Source: Vitrella brassicaformis | Lineage: Eukaryota; Sar; Vitrellaceae | NCBI GenBank assembly: GCA_001179505.1 | Contig: CDMY01000281.1 | Location: forward strand, 3,764 to 67,763 | Reading direction: 5' to 3' | Length of the DNA stretch: 64,000 bases | Part shown: piece after piece, positions 22,012-33,844 of the stretch | Layout of the letters: every line of letters starts with the position of its first letter | How positions within the stretch are numbered: the stretch's first letter is position 1 | Made by a program: the position numbers and the translations under genes | Notes under the pieces: model-generated | Database searches by the model: none | The model's input: only the letters and a program-made list of their open reading frames with translations | Told to the model about the DNA's origin: nothing

Positions 22012-22827
22012 TTGCAGATCACTTTACGAAATCGTGCGGGCGATCTGCTGCGGGATGATGGATGAGGCTTCAGGGTAGCACTCTTGTGAGTTTCTTCATG
22101 CAGACACGGAGACAACCACGATGCACTACATTGGACATGTGCTGGGTGAATTACGGCACGCCAGTCCACCCCCCGCTGCCCCCACGCATCAAATGGGCAC
22201 CGTCGGTACGCAGCCACACAGATCAACTGGCTCACAGGTAGGCAAGCAGGCAGGCAAGCGGGGAGACAAGCAGACAGGGAGGCAGGCGAATCGACCCACA
22301 TAAACTCCATCGTAAATCATGCACAGCACGAAAGAACCGAAATAATTCCAAAGCCGTCCGTCCCCTCCCTCTCATGTACAAAAATGTATACACAGCTTGT
22401 GATCGGCGTCGCAACATGTGCACACGACCGACCGACCGACCGACCGGCCGATGGATGGATGGACGAGACGAGTCAGGTACCGCTGCCAAGGTGCATCCAA
22501 ATGCCAGACACGCAACACGACGTATACAGAAAGGCGGGACGGGAAAGCCCCGACACGTACGTTATCGAATTACCTATCTATCAGCGTGCACGATGGGTGG
22601 ATGAGTGGATGGATGGATGGATGCTGTGAAAGAAAAGCGACAGCCTCGCTGTTCGCAACTGCGATTCGCCTACTGCCAGACGGCTTACAAAACTCCACAT
22701 CCGTACGCACATCGCCCTGTCTTAGTCCCCTTGACCGACACCCCACAACACAACACAGGACACATCACAAGCGCGAAAGCCCCTGCTGGCTGCCGTTCTC
22801 TCTTTGTCTGTCTCTGTGTCTTTCTGT
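22012..22827. other. Intergenic region between two minus-strand genes, tetranucleotide repeats
   Basis: Contains AGGC/AGGCAAGC repeats (22245-22285), (GACC)n at 22427-22446 and (GGAT)n at 22452-22463 and 22600-22622. No gene is recognised. Confidence 0.5.
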
Positions 22828-24724
22828 CTACGGGAATGCGTGTTGCCACGTCCTGCCTCTACTGCCCAGCGACCTCAGACCTCTCTTTCGCCTCTCTGAG
22901 AAAGACGGACCGGCCGCTCGCTTCATCTCCGCCCGCACACTAACCCCCACATCACCATCACCCGACAGCCGGCGCTGGTACCGGTCGCACGAGAGATGCA
23001 AAAACACATCTCCGTCGAGATCTATGTAGGAGAACGGTCGCAGCAGGGCGTAAGATCCGCAGTTGTTGACCTCAGGTGTCGTCGGATGGGCGTGGCCCCA
23101 CCACCTGAGCATGCCGGCTGGGCGTTTCCCCACCGTCGATGCGGCGTAGAAGATGAGAGGGAATCGCGTCAGCGCATTCTGATCTGCAAAGTCCTCCCCC
23201 CACATGAATCCGGTCGGGCCGAAGATACCATGAGATCCGGCGGCTTCGCTCTGCGAGCCGACAGTGTGGGCGAACCCCTCCTCGGTGAAGTTGCCATGGA
23301 CCACTGAACGAGAGAGACAACGCAACGCGCCCACAGACACGTGAACGAACAAGACAAAACGGCTGTGGCTCCGTGTGCGCGTGTGTTGTCATCATCGTAC
23401 CTTGCTCGTCGCCGGTGCCCGACCGGATGTCGCACACGTCCCGCCAGGTGCCGGCAGTGTCCAGGTAGCGGACTATCATCTCGACGGCATAGCGGCAGTG
23501 GTTGTGGATGTACACATGCACCGGACTCTGTAACATACACACAAACACCATACAAACAACACAACACACCGGTGGGGGCTGGGCTGCCACACAGGAAGCC
23601 GCGTTTCGCCCATCCACTGACTGACCTCTAGCAGATCCGGGGGAGTGCCAGGGCTGAAAACGAGGACCTCAGGCGCACTCGCATTCCCCCCAGCACCAGC
23701 AGGCAGCTCGGCAGTGAGATCGTCAGCTGACATGGACCCACTCGTCGCCTGTGTGGTGCCAAGAGGGATCTCACTGGTGTTGTTGGCCGGTGTCTGGTTG
23801 GCAGATGACGGCAGCTCTGCGATGATGTCGTCAGCAGTGATGGTGCCGTTGGCCTCCTCAGGTGAAGAGAAGAAGCTTGTTGTGTTGCCGACAGGGTCCG
23901 CTAGCAGGACATCGGACACGTTGACAGGCGGCGAGGAGGTGGGGGAAGACTGACAGACAGACAGATAGACAGACCCACAGACGCACGGTAGCAGTTGCCT
24001 GCCATCCTCTCTCTTTCTCTCTCTCTCTCTCTCACCTCGTTGGCTGCCCGGACAGTCCAACCGACAAAGGGCTGGTAGATAGTGGGCGTCTCCGTACGTA
24101 GCACACCACAGTTGTTGCAGTCACACACCTCCTCGCAACCTTCACATGGCTTGCAGCACATGCAGACCTCCTCCCATGTCGAATACGCGTTGATAGCCAG
24201 CTGTCCCTCCACATAGGCCGCTCCTGCCGTCATGCCCCACACCTGCCCCGTTTGGTTGTGCATGTTCTTGAGAAACGCCTCCCCCCGCGACCGCCACGTG
24301 TCTATCGTCGTCGAGTTGCCGCCCAGGCCCTTATCAACGATCTGCTTCTCGATCTGCTCTCGAAGCCACTCCATTGTCAAGGTCTCGCAGGAGTCACAGA
24401 AGAACGTCTCTTGCACCTGCTTGTACAGGTCGTCCACCTCGACGACGTTGCTGCCCCACACCACCTGCAAACCGAAGATGGACAAGAAAGGCAATCACGA
24501 ACGTGATCTGCGTCACGTGCGTGCATTTTACATGATTCCAGTGATTTTCGACAAGCGCCACCAGAAGATCCCTGCACAAAAGAGGACCAACGTGTGCCGT
24601 GCAGCTGATTCGACGTCCTTCCTCGCCCGCATCACCTGTTTGAGGCAGAAACCTGCGCACAAGAGGGCGGCGCCAACAGGCACCAGATCAGGGCAAGGAT
24701 CAGGGCAGTACGAGCGTACCTCAT
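22828..24724 (-). CDS. Secreted Cys-rich N-glycosylated protein (unknown family)
   Basis: Starts MRYARTALILALIWCLLAPP, a signal peptide, at 24724. The best exon chain continues with DLLVALVENHWNH, then the large exon beginning VVWGSNVVEVDDLYKQV. Domain 1 is Cys-rich (FFCDSCETLT, VCMCCKPCEGCEEVCDCNNCG). A low-complexity linker follows with many sequons (NVS, NTT, NGT, NQT, NNTS, NAS). A C-terminal domain reads VHVYIHNHCRYAVEMIVRYL, then TVGSQSEAAGSHGIFGPTGF and CGSYALLRPFSYIDLDGDVF, ending at stop 22828 with a basic tail. Six exons or so. The Cys-poor C-terminal domain with an IHNHC start resembles small extracellular beta-sandwiches but I make no assignment. It lies next to two other secretory-pathway genes. 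Confidence 0.62.
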
Positions 24725-25511
24725 CCTCTTTTCTCTCTGTGTCTGTGTTAAATGTTTTTCTTTGCCGTGAAACGCATGGGATGAATGTCTCTCTCTGGCT
24801 TCGTCCTGTCTTTGTTTTCCGATGTCTTGCTGAATCAACAGAAATGTTGCGTAATCCCTGCCCTGCCATGTGTCGATATGTCTCTTGTTTCGCTACGTAT
24901 TCGTGACAATGTCATGAGTTGTCAGTCTTAACTCTGCTCTACGTGTTGTTTGTCTGCAACAGCAAGAAGGAAGGGCACAGATGGACAGACATGTAGAGAG
25001 GACCGATTATTATCGTTGATACGAGCACAGCTGCCTGCTGGACTATATGATGTGTCTCTGCATCCGGTGCAAGGATTGCTGCATGATATCTTATCCCACC
25101 TGACAGACACAGCCCCGCTGACATCCACCCTACCCCACAGCGTCACGGACAACCTCACACTACACTACTTCAAACTGCCTCACAACACATAGTAACATGT
25201 AGAAAAATGGCCATACGGAAAAAGAGGTCGCACCACGTTCAGGAAGTGAGTGACGAGGAAACGGGATCATGCAGCAGTGGCGTGGCACACAATGGTTAGA
25301 CTGCAATTACGCGTGTTCTCCGAGATGCTCCTCCGAGATGCCAGTGTCGGGCGGAAGGCTGACTTCGTGCTCCGGCACCATTGGCAACTCATCATCACCA
25401 CTTCTTGGTGGTTTTGGTTTCGTCGTCGGCACGACGGGACCTCTGAGCAGGGAAATGGCAGAAGAAAAATGCAAGTCTCTCTGCACGGCGTGCCTCATGG
25501 GAGAGCGGGCC
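24725..25511. other. Intergenic region, no gene seen
   Basis: Upstream of the glycoprotein gene and downstream of the globin-channel gene. AT-richer than average around 24760-24910, with no repeats of note and no GCGAGCTT copy. Confidence 0.5.
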
Positions 25512-28500
25512 TTACTTCAGTCGAATATCAGAGAGTGTCGCATCGCTTGATGGAGCCAACCGCAGGTAGGACAATGTCGGATCGCCACTGCGCCTGCAGA
25601 CATCAATGCATTGTGTGGGTAGTGACGGCACGCGTAACAGCCACGTGTCTCTCTCTTTCTTACATGTCAGAGGCGGTGGTGACGGCCATATCGCCAACAG
25701 AAACCCTGCGCTTGTTACTGCCGCCCAGTGCCAGAATGGCCTCAGGTATCTTGGGCAAAACGCTTTGCAGCGACACCTGCCGCTTGGAGTTTCTCGACAC
25801 CTGCGTCTGCAGCTGCCCCGTGCCTGCCGTGCTAAGGCGGGTGGGCTGGTTGACTGATGTAGTGCGGCTGGGATCTTCTGCCTCCTTGCTGCCGCCTTTG
25901 CTGATCTTCTTGCCACCCTTGTCGAAGAGGTCGTTGCTGCGCTTGCTTTCCGTGTGGTCGAGCGTCTTGGACTGCGATTTGGGGGGGGACTTACTGCCCC
26001 CAAGCTGCAGCGCATGCTTGGCGAACGTGCCCCTACGTAGACAGAGAAATCAGAAAGCTATTGCAAAGGGGTGCTGTGCGCCGAGAGTTGGTGACTGACC
26101 TAGACGCGCCAGACACGACGCTGCCACGGTCGAACGCACTGCTGCTGTCTCCGTGAAGGCCGCGACGGGAGCCCTGAACATAGAGAGGAGACACGATGAT
26201 TGGCGCTGACATTGCGAGGGGGCACGTGTTCTCACTTTGAGTGCTTGCTCTATGCGTTTGAGGCGATCCTGGTAGATGGATAAGGACCGTACACAAGGAC
26301 ACTGACCACGATTCATTATACACGAACACCAGTGTCTTACGCACGTCGATGGCGATGTCGTCGTCATCTTGCCAGCTCTGTTTCTTGTCGTTCGGCCAAG
26401 GCGCATTGGGGTCTGACACTCAGAGATAACCAGGGATTGGTTTCCGTCCCACAAAATCGAAACAGAAAAACAGACAGGATTACCTGTCGCCCCATGGAAT
26501 CGCTGTATGCGATCCTTGACGAGTTTGTCCTCCTTGTTGGACGGCACCAACACCTGCTTGCCACCAGCCGGTCCGAGATCCGACTCGTCGAACTCGACTG
26601 GCTCATCGAAATGCATGTTGTTAAAAATCGCTATGCTGCATGGACCAGTCAACCCAACACATCAACACGGTGAGTAAGTGGGCTGAAGTGGCTTACAGCT
26701 TCTTTCTGGACATGGCGGCTTCCGTCTCCACCACCTAGCCATCATCTTCATCGGTCAACGTCATCAACATACGCGAGAGACAGTTCGACTTACCACTTTG
26801 GCTTTGTCCAATTTGGCGAAGCCATCGATGCGGTGGTACACGAAATCGTAGCTTGTTGCCATAAGACCTATACCCCCGTACACACACGCATCGTATTCAG
26901 CTGTTCTCTTGAGCATTCACGCCAAGTGGGCCTTTGGCCGACCGATGAGGAGGTTCATCATCAGGATGAGTGCGAGTGTGACGTAGACGACGAAGAGCAG
27001 CTGCACGAACGGATCGTTGTGACCCCCGGCGAAGTCAGGCCTCCAAAGGCCCAACATCAGACTAAGACAGACAGACAGACAGACACATAGACCACGTGCA
27101 CACACACTAGAGAGACAGACTCCGCATATTGGTACCTGTACAGAGTGAGAACCGCCGCAGGTACTGAGCTGAACTCCTGCAAACACATGCACACACCGCT
27201 CAAAACGACACATACGGCCACATTCTCTTCTTTGGGTTACACTGTCGTAGGCGAGGACGATGTGAAAAGCGCAGGCGAAGGCTATCATGATGAGAACCAT
27301 CACGGCTATGAACTTCAGTATGTCCTCCATCAACTTGGCAATGGCGTGCAGAAAGGCTGACAGGGTCGGAACTGACACACACGGACGCACACACAGGATA
27401 AAGCTTCACAAATTACATCTAAGTGGCACTTACTCGCCTTGACGAACTCAAGTAAGAGGAGCCACATGAGTACGCCTGCGATGGCGCCCGACATTCGGAA
27501 CCAGTAGACTTCACTGTCCGGATGGAGAGCGTTTTCAAGGCCCAAGTCGTCACTCCCTCGCAGCCTGCACGCACACGTGGTCGGTCGGTCGGTCGGTCGG
27601 TCGGTCGGGACGTATCCTTTCATCCACCCTGTCTTCCTGTTTGGGTGTGTCGGCAGAGGCACTGACCACGGGTCATTTGCTATGGTGACGAAGATTACTG
27701 CATCAGCCAAAGTACGGCCGGAGTTCCACACATTTCTGCCGGGATACCAGCACATGCGGGAACAGTAAAATGTGTTGGCTGTGCTTACACCAGCGCTCTC
27801 GGGAGACGGATGCCCAGGAAGGGGCGCGCAAACTCGCCACGCCTGTATCGACCATCCATCCATCGGTCCATCTATCCATTCGTGGTCGCCATTACATCTC
27901 TCCCTGTCTCTATCTGTGTGTGTCTGTGTGTGTTCGCACCTGATCTGTGCAGCGCATCTGACGACTATCTCAGTGAAGTGCACCGCACACAGCAGATACG
28001 ATACGGCGCGGAATGCAAAGCCCGGCCTGCAGGCAGAAGACACGAATGGAGAGCCGTGAAAGCGTGGAATTTGCTAGAAGGAGAGGTGGCCTGTTTCGCT
28101 CACGACTCTTGGGTGATGATGGTGAAGCCCAACATGAAGCATATGAGGTTGAACAGGTTGGTCAGACGCGACGGGCAAACATTCGCCACTTCATTCGCAC
28201 AGCGTACTGCAGTCACAGGAGTCGCGTAGGCGAAGACAGCAAAGGGCGTTGTGTGGCGTCAATCACTTGTCCTCTGTGCTCACGTCGAGCACTGGATGCG
28301 TTAATACGTCGCTGTCACTCAGCTCGACCAAAGTGCCCAGCGGCGAGTTCCACGCGTCCTTGAAAGTTCTGCTGCTCGGATCGCCCCAAAGTTCCTGGAG
28401 GTCAGGCGATGATGCAGACAACAAGACATTGATTTTGGAAAACCGGCAGCATTCACCTTGACGCAATAGTTGACTCTTCGAGCACCCTTGGTCACATATC

Positions 28501-31500
28501 TCGACTGCCACATCAGCCCATCCAGCAGCAGCGGCAACAGTTCAGGGGCCTCGCTGCGTACATGCAAGAATGCAACAGACAAGAGAGAGTGATTCGAGAG
28601 CTGGTCGACAGAAGGCTCAGCTGGCTTACAATGAGAGGACGCGGAAGATGTTCGGGTGCGTCCGAAAGAGTTCCTCACGGCCTGGAGACATGCGTGCACA
28701 GTTGACAACTGTGCCAAGCAGATGGACACTGTTTTGAGCTGTCTCAACCATAGTAGTATTGTTGACGGTCGGCGCGGATAGCAAGCACATCTCGAAGCAT
28801 GACTCGTGCCAGAGGCATCTTGCCATCACGAATGGACCAGTAAATCTGCACGCAGTGAGTGAAGTAGTAGATCGACCAAGCCATGTGTGTGCTTACCGGC
28901 GACAGCACTGCGCCGTCCAGATCGACTTCGCATGACCAGCTGGCCCGCTCGCCTCTCGGAGCAGCGCTCAAAGCCCGCTGCAGCTCCGAGGGCTCCCCCG
29001 TGATGAGTGCCTTTGTCACCAAGTTGGTACCCGACTGAATGATGGTGTAGAATTTCACCGCCACTTGATGTGTCGAATGGCCAGCTCCCGCAGTTCTTTG
29101 GTCAGTCGGAGAGGATTTTCAACCGAGTCGCTCAACAATCCCACCTGACAAATACACCACACTAATGCCGTGGTCAGACAAGGACATCAACACGTCCCAC
29201 CGACCATTTTGCCAAACATCTGCAGGCACGCCCAATGACAGACAGAGAGCAGACGAGACATCGCATGACATGGACTAGCGTAGGCTGCCACATGGACTAG
29301 CATAGCACCTGTCCCAGAAGGTGTTTGGGCTTGACGAACAGGCTCTGCATCGCCGGAGCTGTTTGGAACAAAAAGTCATAGAATATGATGCCCAGCTGCT
29401 CCATGTCGACTGCACACAGCAAGGAGGGAACAACAGATGCATGCGAGTCGTGGCTTTCAGATGCACTCACGTAGACCACGCGGGCTTCCATATATACATA
29501 CATACATACTCCTCCGTGTGTGTTAGTGTGTATACACCTGCGTCCTGGACGAGCTGCCAGGACTTGTGGATGACCGGGGCATGCTTGTGCACCTGATTGA
29601 TGATAGTGGCCACCTCGTGGCATATTTGATCCAGCAGCCACATCCACGCCTCGGCCACGTCGGGCTCCGACTCCCATGTCCCCTCGCCAACCATGTCCCT
29701 GAAGAGACGCCGAGCCCCCAAACGAGTGCTCTCATGACTTTTTCCCTTCGTGTCTCACTTGATGGTGTTTGTGATGGCCACTCTGATGCCCACGATATGG
29801 GTCATATCAAGTTTCAGCTTGAGACACTCCATGGCGAAGTCTTGACGACGTGTCTGGCAGGGTCAGACAGAGAGGACTCATGCACATGAAGATACCGACC
29901 GCTTGAGGCGGGTGCCTTCGGGTGATCGGTAGCTTACGAGGCACTTGGATGTGTTGGTGATGTGCATCACAATCTGGGCGAGACGCGGCCCAAGCCGAGG
30001 CAAATCTGACTCGGTCTGAAACAGCAAAGCCGAAAATGAGACAAACATACTGACTATTGGCGACGTCGCCGCTCACTGTCCGGCTCACCGCGAGTGACCA
30101 ATCTGTTCTTGCTTTCATGGACTTCATGAGGCTGATACGTCTGGCCGACACGCCGGTCACCCCCGTGACGGCCGTGACCTGGCTCTTGGCCTCGGACATG
30201 ACGGCACTCTTGGCTTCAGAGACGGTGTCGTCAGCGCCATCGGACCCCTGGCGGGGGGAGGATGGGTCTTGGACGGTGCTCTTCTTCCTCATAATCGATC
30301 GTCCACCGCCCGAAGACCTGGCAGTACTGCTTGCGGCCGCCGAGCAGGTTGATGACTGTCTTTTTGACCTCAGGGTGGAGCTTGATGAGCTCGTTGATGA
30401 TTTTGGAAGTGATCTCAAGCTGCACGCACTCACACACATCACATCGATGTGGTGCTCCTCCCACGGTATAGATATTCTGGTGATGTATCGGTGCTTCAAA
30501 CCTCGATCGCTGGGTGCTTGACGTCCTCCCAGGTGTGTCTGATGGCTCCCACGAGTCTGAGGACAACAATGTGGCCACCAGAGAAGTGTGTGTCGAGAGA
30601 AGGACAGTTCATAATTGTCCCATCGACTGTCACCTTTCCGCGAGCTCCTGGCTCGAAATGAGCATCTCGCCTGAACATAGCAGACACAGACACAGACACA
30701 CACGTCAAGGCTTCAAAAATGTATGGGCGTGTAGTGTGTGTGTCACTTACTGGCTTCGTCCCACATGTCGTTCTGACCCGAGGCCAAGAGGCCAAAAAGC
30801 ACGAAACAAGAAACACTTGCTTGGGAAAACGAAGGGAGACGAATCTTATTTGGCTTCTTACTTACCCAGCTTGCCTCGGTGGCCGCTGTGAACTCACCAT
30901 CCTCCAACAGATCTGGTGATCAGCAAAGACACAACGAGACAGAACAAGATCCCGGCGCGGTCCCCTGTCCCTGAGTGGCTTACTTTCGAGTGTGTCCAGC
31001 AGACAGGCCTTAAAAAGAGGGAAATACTCCGGACGGCTGCCGTAATCCACATGACGGATGCCGAGATCTCGCATCGTCTCCAGCAGGCTCTCCCTATCAG
31101 TCTGTGCCTCGACCACAAACAAGACACCAAGATGAACGACTGGCCAAAAGACCGGGATGTGAGCGCCCGGGTGCACCTGGAAGAGGCCACAGATGGTAGA
31201 AATCATTTCGCCAAACCTGCGCCGTCGACACACACGCACTCGTTGTACGTGACCCCAGCTGGCTGTTTTCGTGTGTGGCTGACTTGAGTGCCATGAGTTC
31301 CTTGGGCCTCTTGAAGAGGTGCCGCAGATCCGGCGCGTTCTTGAATACGTTATCGTACAGCTCCTCGCCGATCTCCTGAGTGCACGTGGACAGGCACATG
31401 AGGAATGGGCGCGTACGGCGGGCAAGATGCATCGAGGCATGCCTGCAGCGTGTATCTCTCCTTCAGGAGACCCCAGGTCTTGTCAATGAGCACTCCCCGC

Positions 31501-31769
31501 TCCTAGAGAGACGCAAGACAAGAACAGCAGGCGTAAGACCGAACACAAGAAGCATATCTCACCTTGTCTGACATCTTTGGGCTCTTAGCAGCGTTATCGA
31601 TGGAAGCCGAAGACGGCATCCTCTCCCCGTGGCTGTGGTCGCTCTTGGACCGCGTTGGGCTTCCGTCATCCTCCCATTGATCAGGGCTGGCACCATGGTT
31701 TGCCGTTTGATCAAACTGGACAGATCCATGCGCCGCCAAGAGGGCATGAAAAGGACACTTGCTGTCCAT
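25512..31769 (-). CDS. Large protein with two globin-like domains fused to a six-TM ion channel
   Basis: Starts MDSKCPFHALLAAHG at 31769 and ends ...TLSDIRLK at 25512, with about 30 exons. Globin 1: TWGLLKERY, EIGEELYDNVFKNAPDLRHL, FKRPKELMALKFGEMISTI, then LGIRHVDYGSRPEYFPLF, whose His sits at the proximal F8 position, and DLLEDGEFTAATEASW. Globin 2 (about 29720-28900): SWQLVQDA, MEQLGIIFYDFLFQTAPAMQ, PKHLLGQ, MFGKM (a 15-base microexon), VGLLSDSV, ELRELAIRHIKW. Next LARVMLRDVLAIRADRQQYY, LLPLLLDGLMWQSRYVTKGA and LTHPVLD lead to helices: LFNLICFMLGFTIIT, VSYLLCAVHFTEIVV, TLADAVIFVTIAND, AGVLMWLLLLEF, FIAVMVLIMIAFACAF, then pore-region SSVPAAVLTLYRSLMLGLW and S6 LALILMMNLLIG. The C-terminus is cytosolic with short Ser/Lys-rich blocks. 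Two 1-base frame breaks exist (near 28162 and 29058). A split into two genes cannot be excluded. Confidence 0.7.
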
Positions 31770-31819
31770 TATCGCCGCAAACGAGTCACTTCTGAAGGAG
31801 GGGAGGGAGGGCAAGCCCC

Positions 31820-31829
31820 CGCGAGCTTG
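31820..31829 (+). promoter_or_regulatory. GCGAGCTT promoter element, site 4
   Basis: CGCGAGCTTGAAAAC, 51 bases upstream of the globin-channel ATG (31769) and about 190 upstream of the BTB-like ATG (32011). Confidence 0.5.
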
Positions 31830-32010
31830 AAAACTGAAAATCTCGACGATTCCCCTGTCTCCGCCCCCTTTCTTCAGAGGGAGTGAGCTCACTCTCCTGA
31901 CGTCCCCCACTCCCTCTCTTTCTTCCGGGGCTCTATGAGTCTCCCTGGACCGGTCTGAGACCGGTCTGAGATGAGCGACGACCACGGTTGCACGGAGTCG
32001 GGATCCTGCC

Positions 32011-33430
32011 ATGGAGCAGTCCGGGGATAGTGAGCTGTCGACGCGCGTCTCTGCACTTCTGGCTTTCTGCGACGACCAAGGCGTCGCCTACGATGACCTC
32101 CTCACCACTTTGTGTCAGCAAGGTCGGGCAAGAAGGGCTGCAAGGCAGGCTGCTGAGGCCCCCTTGAAGCGTCTCATCGAGGTGGGCGGCGACGTGATTG
32201 AAGTTACTGTGGCGACGTTCTCCCGATTCGCCTTCTTCGACAATCTCTTTTCTTCGACGTGGAAGGAAGGGAGAGAGCACGTGATATCCATTGCCAGCCC
32301 ACCAGGTCCGTTGCTACTAAGAGATCCTGTGTCCTTTTCAAACTACATTGTTTGCTCTCTCATGCAGGCTACGTAGGGACGCCGACCTCTCAGCTGCTGC
32401 GGTTCATCGAGGCCCCTGTCACTCCGCTTGGCGAGATGCCGCCATCGATCCTCATTGATTTCATCCGCCTCTCATCTTACTTCGGAATGGAGGACGTCGT
32501 GAATGAGATCATCAAGGCCATGTGTGTCGCTGTGGTGGAACGACCGGCAACGCTGCTCAGCACCAGCAACTTCAGGTGTCATGACACGAAATCGCATTCA
32601 TGTCTCTGATAAGGGTTGTCCCTTGGTGCAGAGCTGGCCATTTGGATTTTCATTTTCTGCTTCTGATGCTCTGGACATGTCTCGAGGCCGCCCCTCAGAA
32701 CGGCCTCCATCTGGCGGCGCACTGGGCAAGAGACCTGACACTGCAACAGCTCACGAGCCAATCACAGCTGATGAAACTCATCAAGGACCTTTCAGAGCGG
32801 CTTCCCTTGCCAATTCTTCTCGATATCGTCAAGTCTTCCTCCATGCAACCAGCCCTTTCCTTCTGTCTCGGCCCGGTGATCTGCCGCCTCTTTGCTGCAG
32901 CCACCGACGAGCTGCGCCAGCTGTCAACGAACTTGGATCAGCTAGCAAGAGCGAAGGAGAGCGGCAGCCAAATGGGTGGCAAAGCAAGTGCCACACCGCC
33001 AGTCTGGAGGTCGCAGCACGACCCGCCGATGTTCGTCCGCGAAATCGTTGGGAAACTTGAGAGAATCGAAGCCGCCAACCAGCAATTTCCTGCTTTTCTG
33101 TCATCCGCACCATCCCCTTCCCGCATGCAGCCAACCTACAACCGCGTGAGCAGCCTCCCTTTGTCTCCGCAGAGCGCCACGGTGTCCGGGCTGACGACTG
33201 GGGGCTTGACGGCGGGGATAGTGCCTTACGATCGCGATGAGATGGAGGTGTTCCAGCCATTCCTAGGGGGCGGCCGTGGCACCACAAGGAGGTCAGGGGC
33301 AAGGGGGTCGAGCGCATCAAGGTGCCCAAGCTCGTCACACTCGTCGTCTGCTAGTGTGGTTGGAGAACCAAGCAGGAGCCCCCGCAGCGATCTAAGAAAC
33401 TCTGTGGTGGCTGAGTTTGGGTGGCCGTGA
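32011..33430 (+). CDS. BTB/POZ-like domain protein with Ser-rich tail
   Basis: Three exons: 32011 to about 32306, about 32369-32575, and about 32630-33430. The start MEQSGDSELSTRVSALLAFC is followed by RLIEVGGDVIEVTVATFSRF, which matches the T1-type BTB opening (x-x-NVGG-x-x-F-x-T-x-x-T-L). Then come FFDNLFSSTW, TSQLLRFIEAPVTPLG and IDFIRLSSYFGMEDVVNEII, equivalent to the usual '..LL-x-A-x-Y-F-x-x-x-x-L' helices. The second half has predicted helical stretches (LQQLTSQSQLMKLIKDLSER) and a long Ser/Gly/Arg-rich disordered tail ending SVVAEFGWP. BTB domains mediate dimerisation or bind Cullin3; no second recognisable domain is present, so its role is unknown. It shares a 241-base divergent promoter with the globin-channel gene. 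Confidence 0.68.
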
Positions 33431-33844
33431 GTGATGAGACAGAAACGAGGGAGATGCCAGTCATTCGTGTGTGCATAATCGTGCACATGTCGATCGGTAC
33501 GTCATGCATGGGTAACGAATCTGCTTTCGGCTGGGCTGGAAGCACGGGAGGGCGAAGGGCTCTACTGTACTGACTGCTGCTTTGATTGTCTGTCCATTCA
33601 CGTGTATGTCTCTGGCTGAGTTGTGCTTGGCGGCTCCTTTGCGCACCCATCTCTGATGCCAGCATGGTTTGATCTATGCATCCAATGAAGTGGACGGGCA
33701 GGCAGGCAGGGCATGCGATGTGTTCACTCAGCGACCACTGCTCTGTGTGTATTGGATGGTCATGGAGTCATGAACATTGTAAGAGACGCCAGATGCACAC
33801 AAGCCACAACTCATAAACCCACGAGTTCAGATACGTACACTCGC
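33431..33844. other. Convergent intergenic region, no gene seen
   Basis: About 410 bases with short AGGC repeats at 33695-33710. No coding signal. Confidence 0.5.

Noticed and set aside
28150-28175. Programmed ribosomal frameshift as explanation for the channel frame break
   Set aside because: No slippery heptamer or downstream structure is seen, and a second similar break in the same gene makes base errors more likely.
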